32,959 nucleotides of DNA, from the NCBI RefSeq assembly GCF_015550425.1, contig NZ_JADNAT010000032.1, forward strand, positions 1-32,959, written 5' to 3'. Every line of letters starts with the position of its first letter. Positions within the stretch are counted from its first letter, which is position 1. This DNA is from Clostridium sp. 1001275B_160808_H3. Its GTDB lineage: Bacteria > Bacillota > Clostridia > Clostridiales > Clostridiaceae. Below, piece by piece: positions 17,082-25,046 of the stretch. Below the pieces are notes generated by a model. That model made no database searches. It was given only the letters and a program-made list of their open reading frames with translations, and was not told the origin of the DNA. The position numbers were made by a program, and so were the translations under genes.

Positions 17082-17486
17082 ATGGAATATTTAATTAACA
17101 AATTTAAGAATATATTTTTTTCGAAAGAATTTATAATTTTTGTTATTATTGGAGTAATTAATACCTTTAATGGAGTTATCTTTTCTTATATATATTCAAA
17201 TTTTTTCAATGAAAATATAGCGTTTATATGTGGATATATTTCAGGATTAATAATTTCATATATATTAAATAGTTACGTAACATTTAAAGAAAAATTAAAC
17301 TTTAATAAATTTATTAAGTTTACTATATCATATATACCTAATTTCATAATTCAAAATATAATAGTTTTAATAGTATTTAATATTATGGGTATATATAAGT
17401 TAATTGCATATGGATTAGCAGCCATTATTGGTGTACCAATAACATTTATATTTATGAAATTTTTCGCATTTAATAATAAAAACTAG
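17082..17486 (+). CDS. GtrA family membrane protein (lipid-linked sugar flippase)
   Basis: A 134-residue protein with four membrane helices (about 16-33, 43-62, 80-102 and 106-128), the size and shape of GtrA/GtcA proteins, including FVIIGVINTFNG near the start and a PITFIFMKFFAF end. Family members are thought to turn undecaprenyl-phosphate sugars to the outer face. Its ATG is three bases after the GT2 stop, with no strong binding site of its own, so it is probably translationally coupled. It closes the four-gene envelope cassette. Confidence 0.88.
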   Translation: MEYLINKFKNIFFSKEFIIFVIIGVINTFNGVIFSYIYSNFFNENIAFICGYISGLIISYILNSYVTFKEKLNFNKFIKFTISYIPNFIIQNIIVLIVFNIMGIYKLIAYGLAAIIGVPITFIFMKFFAFNNKN

Positions 17487-17494
17487 AAGAAAAG

Positions 17495-17700
17495 TTATTA
17501 CATTCAGTATGAATAGGTAAAATAATATGGTGTTGCGACTTGGAGCGAAGTGACTGAAAAATGAAAGAAAATAATATATTATAACTATATAAAAAATTAT
17601 AATACTACATTTGTATAATTCAAAAGAATGAGGAATTATTACATTTAGTTTCTAGGTTAAAAATGTAATATTGCGTTGACTTGAAGCGAAGCGATGGAAT
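17495..17700. repeat. Direct repeat pair in the gtrA-mtnN gap
   Basis: Two similar blocks of about 65 bases: 17495-17560 and 17636-17700, 141 bases apart. Both run TTATTACATT(C/T)AGT, then TAGGT-AAA, then TTGCG, then ACTTGRAGCGAAG. The second copy also has a right arm that turns it into a terminator; the first lacks it. The GC-rich ACTTGAAGCGAAGCGA core stands out from its AT-rich surroundings. Probably a dispersed intergenic element. Confidence 0.6.
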
Positions 17701-17723
17701 AAGCAATATTACATTTTTTAACC
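17655..17723. terminator. Long-stem bidirectional terminator between gtrA and mtnN
   Basis: A 20-base left arm (17655-17674) pairs with 17703-17723 with one unpaired T; the arms contain ATGTAATATTGC and GCAATATTACAT. The loop is the GC-rich GAAGCGAAGCGA segment. A/T runs on both sides let it serve both convergent genes. A short AACCTTT-TT-AAAGGTT palindrome follows at 17720-17735, overlapping the mtnN 3' end. Confidence 0.75.
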
Positions 17724-17726
17724 TTT

Positions 17727-18419
17727 TTAAAGGTTTTGAATCATTTTTCTTAGTATTTTAGTTGAATTTCTAACTGCTATAGGAATAAACTTTTCATAAT
17801 CCATATGAGCTCCATTATTAGCATTATCAGAGATTGATCTAATAACAACACATGGAATATTATTTAAATAGCATACATGAGCAATACTCGCACCTTCCAT
17901 TTCACAAGATATTGCATTAAACTCTTTTTCAAACCATTGGATTTTTTCAACACTTGATATAAATTGATCTCCAGATACTATTCTACCAGAAAAGGTGTTG
18001 ATTTCTTTAATTTCTTCACATGCAGCTAAAGCAGCTTTAACTAATTTATCATCACATTTGAAAGAAAAAGTATCTAATCTTGGAATTTGACCATGAGGAT
18101 CGCCAAATACAGTTGTATCCATATCGTGTTGAACTAAATCTGTTCCAACGACAACATCTCCAGGATAAATGTCTTTACCGATTCCACCTGCAACTCCAAC
18201 ATTTATTACAGAAGATACTCCATATTCAGATATTAATATTTGAGTACAAATAGCAGCATTTACTTTACCAATACCGCAAACAACTGCAATTATATTTTTA
18301 TCGCCTAGAGTCCCTTTATAAAAAGTCATATTTGCTTTCTTAGTTTCTTTTTCAATAGACATATCCTTTAGAAGTAATTCTAATTCTTCTGCCATTGCAC
18401 TTATAATTCCTAAAATCAT
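17727..18419 (-). CDS. mtnN: 5'-methylthioadenosine/S-adenosylhomocysteine nucleosidase
   Basis: Cytoplasmic hydrolase that cleaves adenine from methylthioadenosine and S-adenosylhomocysteine, recycling by-products of methylation and polyamine or autoinducer pathways. The 230-residue sequence shows E11/E12 near the N-terminus (SAMAEELE), the NVGVAGGI segment (73-80), SGDQF (139-143), the substrate-binding EMEG (E173-E175) and catalytic D198 in RSISDNAN. The start is the ATG at 18419 preceded by AAGGAGGATAATT; the longer frame to 18461 runs through that binding site and is rejected. It stands alone, convergent to gtrA and divergent to tcdA. Confidence 0.95.
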   Translation of the reverse strand: MILGIISAMAEELELLLKDMSIEKETKKANMTFYKGTLGDKNIIAVVCGIGKVNAAICTQILISEYGVSSVINVGVAGGIGKDIYPGDVVVGTDLVQHDMDTTVFGDPHGQIPRLDTFSFKCDDKLVKAALAACEEIKEINTFSGRIVSGDQFISSVEKIQWFEKEFNAISCEMEGASIAHVCYLNNIPCVVIRSISDNANNGAHMDYEKFIPIAVRNSTKILRKMIQNL

Positions 18420-18471
18420 AATTATCCTCCTTGAAATATATTTTGCAAACAAAATGGTCAATAATGGAAGA

Positions 18472-18608
18472 GTGAATAATGAAAAAGTGAAGGAGAAAAT
18501 CCTTATAGGATTTTTGAATAAAAAGTGCTTTATGCCTACAGTTTAGTTTTACGTAGAAAAACATCCTAAACTTTTTACTTCTTCAATATTAACTTTTCAC
18601 TATTAAAT
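18472..18608. repeat. TIR-bearing intergenic repeat, copy B
   Basis: It shares with copy A (7812-7959) an inverted 32-base core (18496-18527; 29/32 matches) and the end sequence TTTTCACTATTAAA (18594-18607). Its ends are GTGAATAATGAAAAAGTGAA on the left and ACTTTTCACTATTA on the right, giving imperfect terminal inversion. There is no open frame. It sits upstream of mtnN, so it may place outward signals in that gene's leader. Confidence 0.6.
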
Positions 18609-18821
18609 TGATTTGCAATTTATAACTTATATTATCATATAATAAAACTTGTTTAAATAAAACAAATAGTTTTATTATTAATAATTATGTTGAGCTATAT
18701 TATTTTTATTATATGGAAAATAATATTATTGTATATAAATAAATAATAGTCTAAAATAAGATATAAATTAAAATTATTCTTTTGTGAAATTATACATAAG
18801 ATATAAAAAGGAGAGAAGTGA
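18609..18821. other. Intergenic remainder between copy B and tcdA
   Basis: Very AT-rich, with no open frame and no clear promoter pair. It must hold the tcdA promoter and probably the mtnN promoter, but several weak TATA-like hexamers make the choice uncertain. Confidence 0.35.
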
Positions 18822-19580
18822 ATGTTACAACATCCATTATCTAGAACAGAATTACTTATAGGAAATGATGGACTAGAAAAATTAAAAAATGCAAAAGTAA
18901 TGGTATTTGGAGTTGGTGGAGTAGGAAGCTTTGCTGTTGAAGCATTAACAAGAGCTGGAGTTGGAACCTTAATATTAGTAGATGATGACACTGTTTGTTT
19001 AACTAATTTAAATAGACAAATACATGCTACATATGGAACTATAAGCAAAGTAAAAGTTGAAGTTATGAAGGAAAGAATACTTACTATTAATAGAAAGTGT
19101 AATGTTATTACTCATCAAGTATTTGTTACTCCTGAAAATTTAGGTGAATTAATTCCTGATGATGTTGATTACGTAATAGATGCAATTGATACTGTATCAG
19201 CAAAAATAGCTTTAGCAAAGTATTGCTATGAAAAAAATATTAATATAATTGCATCAATGGGAACAGGAAATAAGCTTGACCCAACACAGTTTAAGGTTGC
19301 TGATATATATGATACGAAAGTCTGTCCTTTAGCTAAGGTTATGAGATACGAGCTAAGAAAACAAGGAGTAAGGAATCTTAAGGTTGTATATTCAGAAGAA
19401 AAGCCAAGAAGACCAAAAGATGAAGATGTAGTTACTTGTAAGACTGGTTGTGTTTGTACAGGTGGTACTAAAAAATGTGCAACTAAAAGACAAATACCAG
19501 GAAGTATATCGTTTGTTCCTCCAGTTGCAGGTATGATTCTTGGAGGAGAAGTTATAAAATTTATTATAGGTGAAATTTAA
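18822..19580 (+). CDS. tcdA: tRNA threonylcarbamoyladenosine dehydratase (TcdA)
   Basis: E1-like ThiF-family ATPase that dehydrates the t6A37 base of tRNAs decoding ANN codons to cyclic t6A. The 252-residue protein starts LSRTELLIGNDGLEKL, then has the adenylation glycine motif GVGGVGS (30-36), the D54-D55-D56 nucleotide-binding strand end, NLNRQ (62-66) and a C-terminal Cys cluster C206, C210, C212 and C219 followed by IPGSISFVPPVAG, all typical of TcdA/CsdL rather than ThiF or MoeB. AAAGGAGAG precedes the ATG. It is a single gene with a terminator shared with the convergent AraC gene. Confidence 0.94.
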   Translation: MLQHPLSRTELLIGNDGLEKLKNAKVMVFGVGGVGSFAVEALTRAGVGTLILVDDDTVCLTNLNRQIHATYGTISKVKVEVMKERILTINRKCNVITHQVFVTPENLGELIPDDVDYVIDAIDTVSAKIALAKYCYEKNINIIASMGTGNKLDPTQFKVADIYDTKVCPLAKVMRYELRKQGVRNLKVVYSEEKPRRPKDEDVVTCKTGCVCTGGTKKCATKRQIPGSISFVPPVAGMILGGEVIKFIIGEI

Positions 19581-19600
19581 TTAATAAATATTTAAAAATC

Positions 19601-19648
19601 AGGAGTAAGATTTGTTGTTTTTTATAATGAATCTTACTCCTTAATTTT
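19601..19648. terminator. Bidirectional terminator between tcdA and the AraC gene
   Basis: Perfect 12-bp arms AGGAGTAAGATT (19601-19612) and AATCTTACTCCT (19630-19641), with A and T runs outside on both strands. Confidence 0.88.
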
Positions 19649-20517
19649 TAAATAGTTTTATCTTTTGAGTTTTCTACTCTATAGCTTTTTGGAGAAATTC
19701 CAGTTACTTTTTTAAACATTTGGCTGAAGTAAGAGGAGTTCCCAAAGCCCACTATGGAAGCAATATCTCTAATTGAATAGCCAGTAGTAGCTAGTAGATT
19801 TTTTGCTTCTTGTATCCGTTTATTTATAACATAGTTTATAGGGGAAATCCCTATTTGCTTAGTGAATGTATGAACTAAGTGATACTTATTCATATAAGAT
19901 AAATCGGATAAAAAGTCCAAAGTTATATTTTGCGCATAGTGTGAATCAATATAGTTTTTAATTTTTATACATTCTAAGTTTAGTTTATCTTGGGATTCTT
20001 CAATGAATTGTATCGAAGCTGTGCTGCGTATGATATGTGTTATGAATAGTGTTAGGATACTTTTACATACATGTTCATAATTAAATTCTTTGTTTTCTAT
20101 TTCATTAATTAATTGGTTAAAGTGGCTAAGTATTAATTCTTTATCTTTAGAAAAGTTCATAATCCTATAAAGATTAATTTGTTGCTCATTATTAGTTAAG
20201 CTATAGGATTCGGGAAGGTTTAGTAATAGGTTGTCTATTCCGAGAACAATGTATTCTAAAGGGGAATCTGACAAAGATGATTTTTCTGTATGTAAACAGT
20301 TAGGATTAATTATAATTAGATCCCACTTATTAACATCAACAATGGAATCATCTAAATGAAAGGCTCCTTTTCCATCAGTTATAAAAAATATTTCTGTAAA
20401 TGGATGAAAATGAGCTGTGCTATGCCAGTCGTTTTCAAATTTTGATTTACTTATATAAATTAGTTCATAATTTGGATCATAATTCTTTTTATTTATTAAA
20501 TATCTTGTATTGCTCAT
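19648..20517 (-). CDS. AraC family transcriptional regulator (cupin + HTH)
   Basis: A 289-residue regulator with an N-terminal cupin sugar-binding domain (TAHFHPFTEIFFITDGKGAFHLDD at about 34-57) and two C-terminal helix-turn-helix motifs (about 190-285: LSYMNKYHLVHTFTKQIGISP, then IRDIASIVGFGNSSYFSQMFKKVTGISPKSYR). GGAGGTG precedes the ATG. It is transcribed divergently from the ABC/GH112 operon, 184 bases away, so it is the likely activator of that operon in response to the imported sugar or a derivative. No ligand can be deduced. Confidence 0.93.
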   Translation of the reverse strand: MSNTRYLINKKNYDPNYELIYISKSKFENDWHSTAHFHPFTEIFFITDGKGAFHLDDSIVDVNKWDLIIINPNCLHTEKSSLSDSPLEYIVLGIDNLLLNLPESYSLTNNEQQINLYRIMNFSKDKELILSHFNQLINEIENKEFNYEHVCKSILTLFITHIIRSTASIQFIEESQDKLNLECIKIKNYIDSHYAQNITLDFLSDLSYMNKYHLVHTFTKQIGISPINYVINKRIQEAKNLLATTGYSIRDIASIVGFGNSSYFSQMFKKVTGISPKSYRVENSKDKTI

Positions 20518-20630
20518 AATACACCTCCAATCTATTTACTATTTTATCTATTTTTTATTATAACGCAATATACATAATTACATAATATTGGTGGATAGCA
20601 ATATCACTAAAAAAGTAAGCAACAATATTA

Positions 20631-20659
20631 TTGTGTAAAAGATTTCATGAAGATAGAAT
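20631..20659 (+). promoter_or_regulatory. Promoter of the ABC / GH112 operon
   Basis: TTGTGT (20631-20636) and TAGAAT (20654-20659) with a 17-bp spacer. Directly upstream, CAACAATATTATTGTG (20620-20635) is an imperfect inverted repeat overlapping the -35, and CAATATCAC (20599-20607) lies further up. These are candidate AraC binding sequences. Confidence 0.5.
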
Positions 20660-20694
20660 AAATGTATAGAAAGAGAAAAAATGAGGGGGGAATT

Positions 20695-20709
20695 ATGAAC
20701 AATGCATAA
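20695..20709 (+). other. Four-codon minicistron overlapping the permease start
   Basis: ATGAACAATGCATAA encodes Met-Asn-Asn-Ala and stops. It lies at the ideal distance from the GAGGGGGG site (20683-20690). The permease ATG (20702) is inside it in another frame, 11 bases from the same site. It may be a translation-coupling device or only chance. Confidence 0.35.
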
Positions 20710-21595
20710 GAAAAGCACTGTAAATAAAGTGTTTATAGGATTTTCAGTAATCCCAGCACTAATACTTTTTATACTATTCATGATAGTTCCAACTATAAAT
20801 GTATTCTGGATGTCATTATTTAAGTGGGGTGGATTATCAAATAACAAGAAATTTGTAGGATTGGACAACTTTACAATATTATTTAAGGATGTAAATTTTA
20901 TTAAGGCATTTCAAAATACAGTATTTCTATTAGTAATAGTAACGGGTATAACTATGATTTTAGCAATAGCTTCAGCCGCAGTATTAACTAGAAAAGATAC
21001 TAAATTCAAAAACTTCTTCAGAGTAATTTTTTATTTTCCTAATATATTATCAGTTGTAGTTATATCAGCTATATTTTCAGCAATTCTAGATCCTGATAAA
21101 GGGATAATAAATGCAAGTCTTAGTTCACTCGGGTTAGAAAATTTAAAAAGAATGTGGCTTGGTGATCAAAGGGTAGTTATATGGTGTATAGCATTTGCAA
21201 TGATATGGCAGGCGGTAGGGTATTACATGGTAATGTATATGGCAAGTATGAGTAGTATTCCAGAAAGTCTTTATGAAGCAGCTGATTTAGAAGGAGCTTC
21301 AAGATGGAATCAATTTTTTCAAATAACATTACCTTTAATTTGGAATGTTATAAGAACTACTTTAACATTCTTCATAATTAGTACAATAAATTTAAGTTTC
21401 CTATTTGTAAAGGTTATGACTGCAGGAGGGCCAGATGGATCATCAGAAGTTTTTCTAAGTTATATGTACAAGCAAGCGTATTCTAATTCATCATATGGAT
21501 ATGGAATGGCTATAGGAGTAATAATATTTATTTTCTCTTTTGGATTATCTTTCGTAATAAGTAAAGCAACAAATAGAGAGGTAATAGAGTTTTAA
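20702..21595 (+). CDS. ABC sugar transporter permease, MalF/UgpA type
   Basis: A 297-residue inner-membrane subunit of a carbohydrate ABC importer, with six membrane helices. The cytoplasmic EAA loop YEAADLEGASRWNQFFQITLPLI (about 196-218) contacts the ATPase, as in MalF-like subunits. ATG 20702 is the first start after an in-frame TGA at 20696, so it cannot be extended upstream. Its binding site is rather distant. It is followed 12 bases later by the second permease. The binding protein is encoded downstream after the phosphorylase, and no ATPase gene is in the window. Confidence 0.93.
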   Translation: MHKKSTVNKVFIGFSVIPALILFILFMIVPTINVFWMSLFKWGGLSNNKKFVGLDNFTILFKDVNFIKAFQNTVFLLVIVTGITMILAIASAAVLTRKDTKFKNFFRVIFYFPNILSVVVISAIFSAILDPDKGIINASLSSLGLENLKRMWLGDQRVVIWCIAFAMIWQAVGYYMVMYMASMSSIPESLYEAADLEGASRWNQFFQITLPLIWNVIRTTLTFFIISTINLSFLFVKVMTAGGPDGSSEVFLSYMYKQAYSNSSYGYGMAIGVIIFIFSFGLSFVISKATNREVIEF

Positions 21596-21607
21596 GGAGG
21601 GATTAAT

Positions 21608-22504
21608 ATGGAAAAATCATATAAAAAGACGTCAACAGAAAAATTAATGAAAATTTTTACTTATTTATGTTTAACTATATTTGCTTTAAGCATATTAATT
21701 CCTTTAGGTTGGGCAATATTAGCATCATTTAAGCATAAATCAGAGTTTTATGGTAATCCATGGGCATTGCCAAAAGGATTTTATTTTGAAAATTTTCGTA
21801 AAGCGTTTGTAGAAGCCCATATGGGTGAATACTTTATAAATTCAGTAATAGTAACTGGATTAGCTCTAGTAATTTTATTAGTTGTATCAATACCAGCAGC
21901 ATATGTTTTATCAAGATTTGAATTTAAAAGTAGAAAGGTATTAAATTTGCTATTTTCAGCAGGGTTATTTATAAATGTAAATTATATTGTTGTACCTATA
22001 TTTTTATTAGTACTAGATGGAGAAAAACTAGTAAGGAATATTTTTGCAATACCAGCCAGTATGACTGTATTTTTAGATAGCAGAATAGTTGTTAGTATTA
22101 TTTACGCATCAACAGCATTACCTTTCACTATACACTTACTTATGACATTTTTTAAATCATTACCTAGAGCATATGAAGAAGCTGCTTATGTTGATGGTTG
22201 TAGTAATTTAAAAACTTTAATTCACGTTATAATGCCTATGGCCAAGCCTAGCATAATAACAGTTATATTATTTAATTTCCTAGCATTTTGGAATGAATAT
22301 ATAATTGCATTAACTATGCTACCTAATAAGGCCAAAACATTGCCATTAGGATTAATAAACTTAATGCAAGTTCAAAAAACAGCAACTGATTACGGCGCTT
22401 TATATGCTGGATTAGTTATAGTTATGATTCCAACAATAATTTTATATATATTAGTTCAAAAGAAGCTTACAGAAGGTATGACAGTAGGCGGAATAAAAGA
22501 ATAA
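21608..22504 (+). CDS. ABC sugar transporter permease, MalG/UgpE type
   Basis: A 298-residue partner permease with six membrane helices and the EAA loop YEEAAYVDGCSNLKTLIHVIMP (about 190-212). The C-terminus MTVGGIKE is typical of the MalG branch. AAGGAGGG is correctly spaced before the ATG. It works as a heterodimer with the preceding permease and is followed 15 bases later by the phosphorylase, so uptake and breakdown are encoded together. Confidence 0.94.
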   Translation: MEKSYKKTSTEKLMKIFTYLCLTIFALSILIPLGWAILASFKHKSEFYGNPWALPKGFYFENFRKAFVEAHMGEYFINSVIVTGLALVILLVVSIPAAYVLSRFEFKSRKVLNLLFSAGLFINVNYIVVPIFLLVLDGEKLVRNIFAIPASMTVFLDSRIVVSIIYASTALPFTIHLLMTFFKSLPRAYEEAAYVDGCSNLKTLIHVIMPMAKPSIITVILFNFLAFWNEYIIALTMLPNKAKTLPLGLINLMQVQKTATDYGALYAGLVIVMIPTIILYILVQKKLTEGMTVGGIKE

Positions 22505-22519
22505 TAGAGGAGGATAAAG

Positions 22520-24679
22520 ATGAATAAAGGAAGAGTTACAATCCCAACTGATGATAATTTTATAAAAGAGACAATGGAAATAGCGGAAAAGTGGGGGGCA
22601 GACGCAATCCGTGATTGTGATGGATTTAAGCTACCAAGAGAAATAAAGGGGCTAGCAGAAAAAATATATTCTACTTATTTTGTAACACGTGGTGATAATA
22701 AGTGGGCAGAGCAAAATATGGATGAATTACAACAAACGTATTTAATGACCAAACATCATTTAGCTAATAGTGAAACATTAACAATAAAGATAATGGAAGG
22801 TTATTTTGATCAGCAAGTAAAACCAGATTCTTATCATGATGTTAAAGAGTTTTGGGAAGTAATTGATAGGACAACGGGAGAGGTTGTTGATTTAAATAAA
22901 TGGGAATATAACGAAGAAGCACAAGAGGTAATGATAAATGATACAAAAGCGTGGCATGAATATACAGTATCATTTTTAGCATATTGCATATGGGATCCTA
23001 CTCAAATGTATAATCACATAACTAACAAATGGGGGGATAAGCCTCATGAAATACCATTTGATGCAAGAAATCCAAAGACAAATAAGTATATTTTTGAAGC
23101 AATGCATAAATGGTTAGATGAGCATCCAGAAACTGATGTAGTGAGATTTACAACATTTTTCTATCACTTTACATTGGTATTTAATGATAGGGCTAAGGAA
23201 AAGTATGTTGATTGGTTTGGATATAGTTCAAGTGTGAGTGCGGAGGCATTAAGAGAATTTGAAAAGGTAAAAGGATATAAGCTAAGACCAGAGGATATCA
23301 TAGATCAAGGATATTATAATAGTTCATTTAGAGTTCCAACTAAAAAGTTTTTAGATTATATGGATTTTCAACAAGAATTTGTAGCTAATAATGTAAAAAA
23401 ACTTGTTGATATTACTCATGAACACGGAAGAGAAGCAATGATGTTCCTTGGAGATAACTGGATAGGAACGGAGCCTTATGGAAAATACTTTGAAAATATA
23501 GGATTAGACGCAGTAGTTGGCTCAGTCGGTAGTGGAGCTACCCTTAGAATGATAGCAGATATTCCAGGTGTTAAATATACTGAAGGACGTTTTCTACCAT
23601 ATTTTTTCCCAGATACATTTTATGAAGGAAATGATCCTACTGTAGAAGCTAGAGAAAACTGGATAACAGCTAGACGGGCAATAATGAGAAAGCCAGTAGA
23701 TAGAATAGGTTATGGTGGATATTTATCACTTGCATATAAGTTTCCTAAGTTTGTTGATTATATAGAAAGTGTATGTAATGAATTTAGAGAAATATATGAA
23801 ACCATAAATGGAAATAAGCCGTATTGTGGATTAAAAGTTGCAGTTATTAACTGTTGGGGAAAATTACGTACATGGCAAACACATATGGTAGCACATGCTT
23901 TATGGTATAAACAAATATATTCATATTTAGGAGTTATAGAAGCCTTAAGTGGTATGAGTGTAGATGTGAGTTTTATAAGCTTTGATGATATAAAAAATAA
24001 GGGAATTCCAAAGGATATTGATGTAATTATAAATGCTGGAGATGCAGGCACTGCATTTAGCGGTGGAGAAAAATGGCTTGATGAAGAAGTAGTTACTAAA
24101 ATTAGAGCGTGGATCTATAACGGTGGAGGATTTGTAGGAATTGGAGAACCTTCAGCTATATTAAATGGAGGACATTACTTCCAACTTGCAGATGCTTTAG
24201 GAGTAGATAAAGAATTAGGATTCTCATTAAGTACAGATAAATACTTTATTAAGGAATTAGATAAGCATTTCATAACAGAAGATATATTTGAAGAGTTGAA
24301 TTTTGGAGAAAGTCAAAAGAATATATATGCATTAAAAGAATCAACTGAAGTAATAAAATACACCAATGGTGATTTATTAATGGCTGCTAATGGCTATGGA
24401 AAAGGTAGAACTGTATATATAGCAGGACTACCGTATTCAATTCAAAATACACGTGTTTTAACAAGAGCTTGTTATTATGCTGCAAATAAGGAAAAGGAAA
24501 TGAAGATGTGGTATTCAGATAATCCTTATTGTGAGGTATCAGCTTATTTAGAATCAAATAGATACGCAGTTATAAATAATTCTAACGAAAAGCAAGTATC
24601 TAATATTTATGATGGTGAAGGTAATTTAATTGTTATGGAATTAAATCCTACAGAAATTAAATGGATAGATATAAAGTAA
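22520..24679 (+). CDS. gnpA: GH112 1,3-beta-galactosyl-N-acetylhexosamine phosphorylase
   Basis: A 719-residue cytoplasmic phosphorylase of family GH112, which splits galacto-N-biose or lacto-N-biose with phosphate into galactose 1-phosphate and GalNAc or GlcNAc. The family is clear from the N-terminus GRVTIPTDDNF, the TTFFYHFTLVFND segment (211-223) and the active-site stretch MMFLGDNWIGTEPYG (307-321) in which D312 corresponds to the catalytic acid (Asp313 of the bifidobacterial enzyme). The TIM-barrel catalytic part is followed by C-terminal domains to full length. A related GH112 branch cleaves galactosyl-1,4-rhamnose, so substrate preference is not proved. An AGGAGGA site is present. It is in one operon with the importer. 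Confidence 0.93.
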   Translation: MNKGRVTIPTDDNFIKETMEIAEKWGADAIRDCDGFKLPREIKGLAEKIYSTYFVTRGDNKWAEQNMDELQQTYLMTKHHLANSETLTIKIMEGYFDQQVKPDSYHDVKEFWEVIDRTTGEVVDLNKWEYNEEAQEVMINDTKAWHEYTVSFLAYCIWDPTQMYNHITNKWGDKPHEIPFDARNPKTNKYIFEAMHKWLDEHPETDVVRFTTFFYHFTLVFNDRAKEKYVDWFGYSSSVSAEALREFEKVKGYKLRPEDIIDQGYYNSSFRVPTKKFLDYMDFQQEFVANNVKKLVDITHEHGREAMMFLGDNWIGTEPYGKYFENIGLDAVVGSVGSGATLRMIADIPGVKYTEGRFLPYFFPDTFYEGNDPTVEARENWITARRAIMRKPVDRIGYGGYLSLAYKFPKFVDYIESVCNEFREIYETINGNKPYCGLKVAVINCWGKLRTWQTHMVAHALWYKQIYSYLGVIEALSGMSVDVSFISFDDIKNKGIPKDIDVIINAGDAGTAFSGGEKWLDEEVVTKIRAWIYNGGGFVGIGEPSAILNGGHYFQLADALGVDKELGFSLSTDKYFIKELDKHFITEDIFEELNFGESQKNIYALKESTEVIKYTNGDLLMAANGYGKGRTVYIAGLPYSIQNTRVLTRACYYAANKEKEMKMWYSDNPYCEVSAYLESNRYAVINNSNEKQVSNIYDGEGNLIVMELNPTEIKWIDIK

Positions 24680-24754
24680 GATTAATTTAGTGCAAATTAT
24701 ATATGGATTAATTTTTACTAGAGCTTTTATCAAGTCCTTAGAGGAGGAAGCAAG

Positions 24755-24913
24755 ATGATAAAAAATATAATTTTAACTGTAATATTTTTTCTATCGATGT
24801 TTTTAGTTATTAAAGGTAATTCTATTAATGGGTATTTAGGATTATTGTTTATGTTTATAGGTATGGCAGGTGTTATAGGAGAGCTATACATCTATAATAA
24901 AAAGTATCAATAA
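24755..24913 (+). CDS. 52-residue two-helix membrane protein in the GH112 operon
   Basis: A small gene with an excellent GAGGAGGA site 8 bases before the ATG. The product MIKNIILTVIFF...YIYNKKYQ has two predicted membrane helices (about 4-19 and 26-46) separated by KGNSING, with a positively charged tail. It sits between the phosphorylase and the sugar-binding protein. Small proteins of this form (I recall DUF6903) occur near GH112 phosphorylases in other Firmicutes, but that is from memory. It may stabilise or tune the permease. Confidence 0.8.
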   Translation: MIKNIILTVIFFLSMFLVIKGNSINGYLGLLFMFIGMAGVIGELYIYNKKYQ

Positions 24914-24968
24914 AACAATCTTGATAATATAAGCAATATATATAAAATAATAAGCAAAAATATTATAT

Positions 24969-24982
24969 AAATAACGTTTACA
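24969..24982. promoter_or_regulatory. cre-like site before the sugar-binding protein
   Basis: The 14-mer AAATAACGTTTACA fits the CcpA consensus TGWNANCGNTNWCA at 8 of 10 defined positions, with a perfect right half CGTTTACA. TTTACA could also be a -35 hexamer with a weak CATAAA -10 at 25000, so an internal repressible promoter for the binding protein is possible. Confidence 0.35.
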
Positions 24983-25046
24983 AAGTAATAAAATTAAAGC
25001 ATAAATTATTAATGGCATATATTAAGGGGAAAAGGGAGGAAATGTA

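Noticed and set aside
16604..17101. Long minus-strand frame of 165 codons opposite the GT2 gene.
   Set aside because: It mirrors the coding frame of the confident GT2 gene; composition bias explains its openness.
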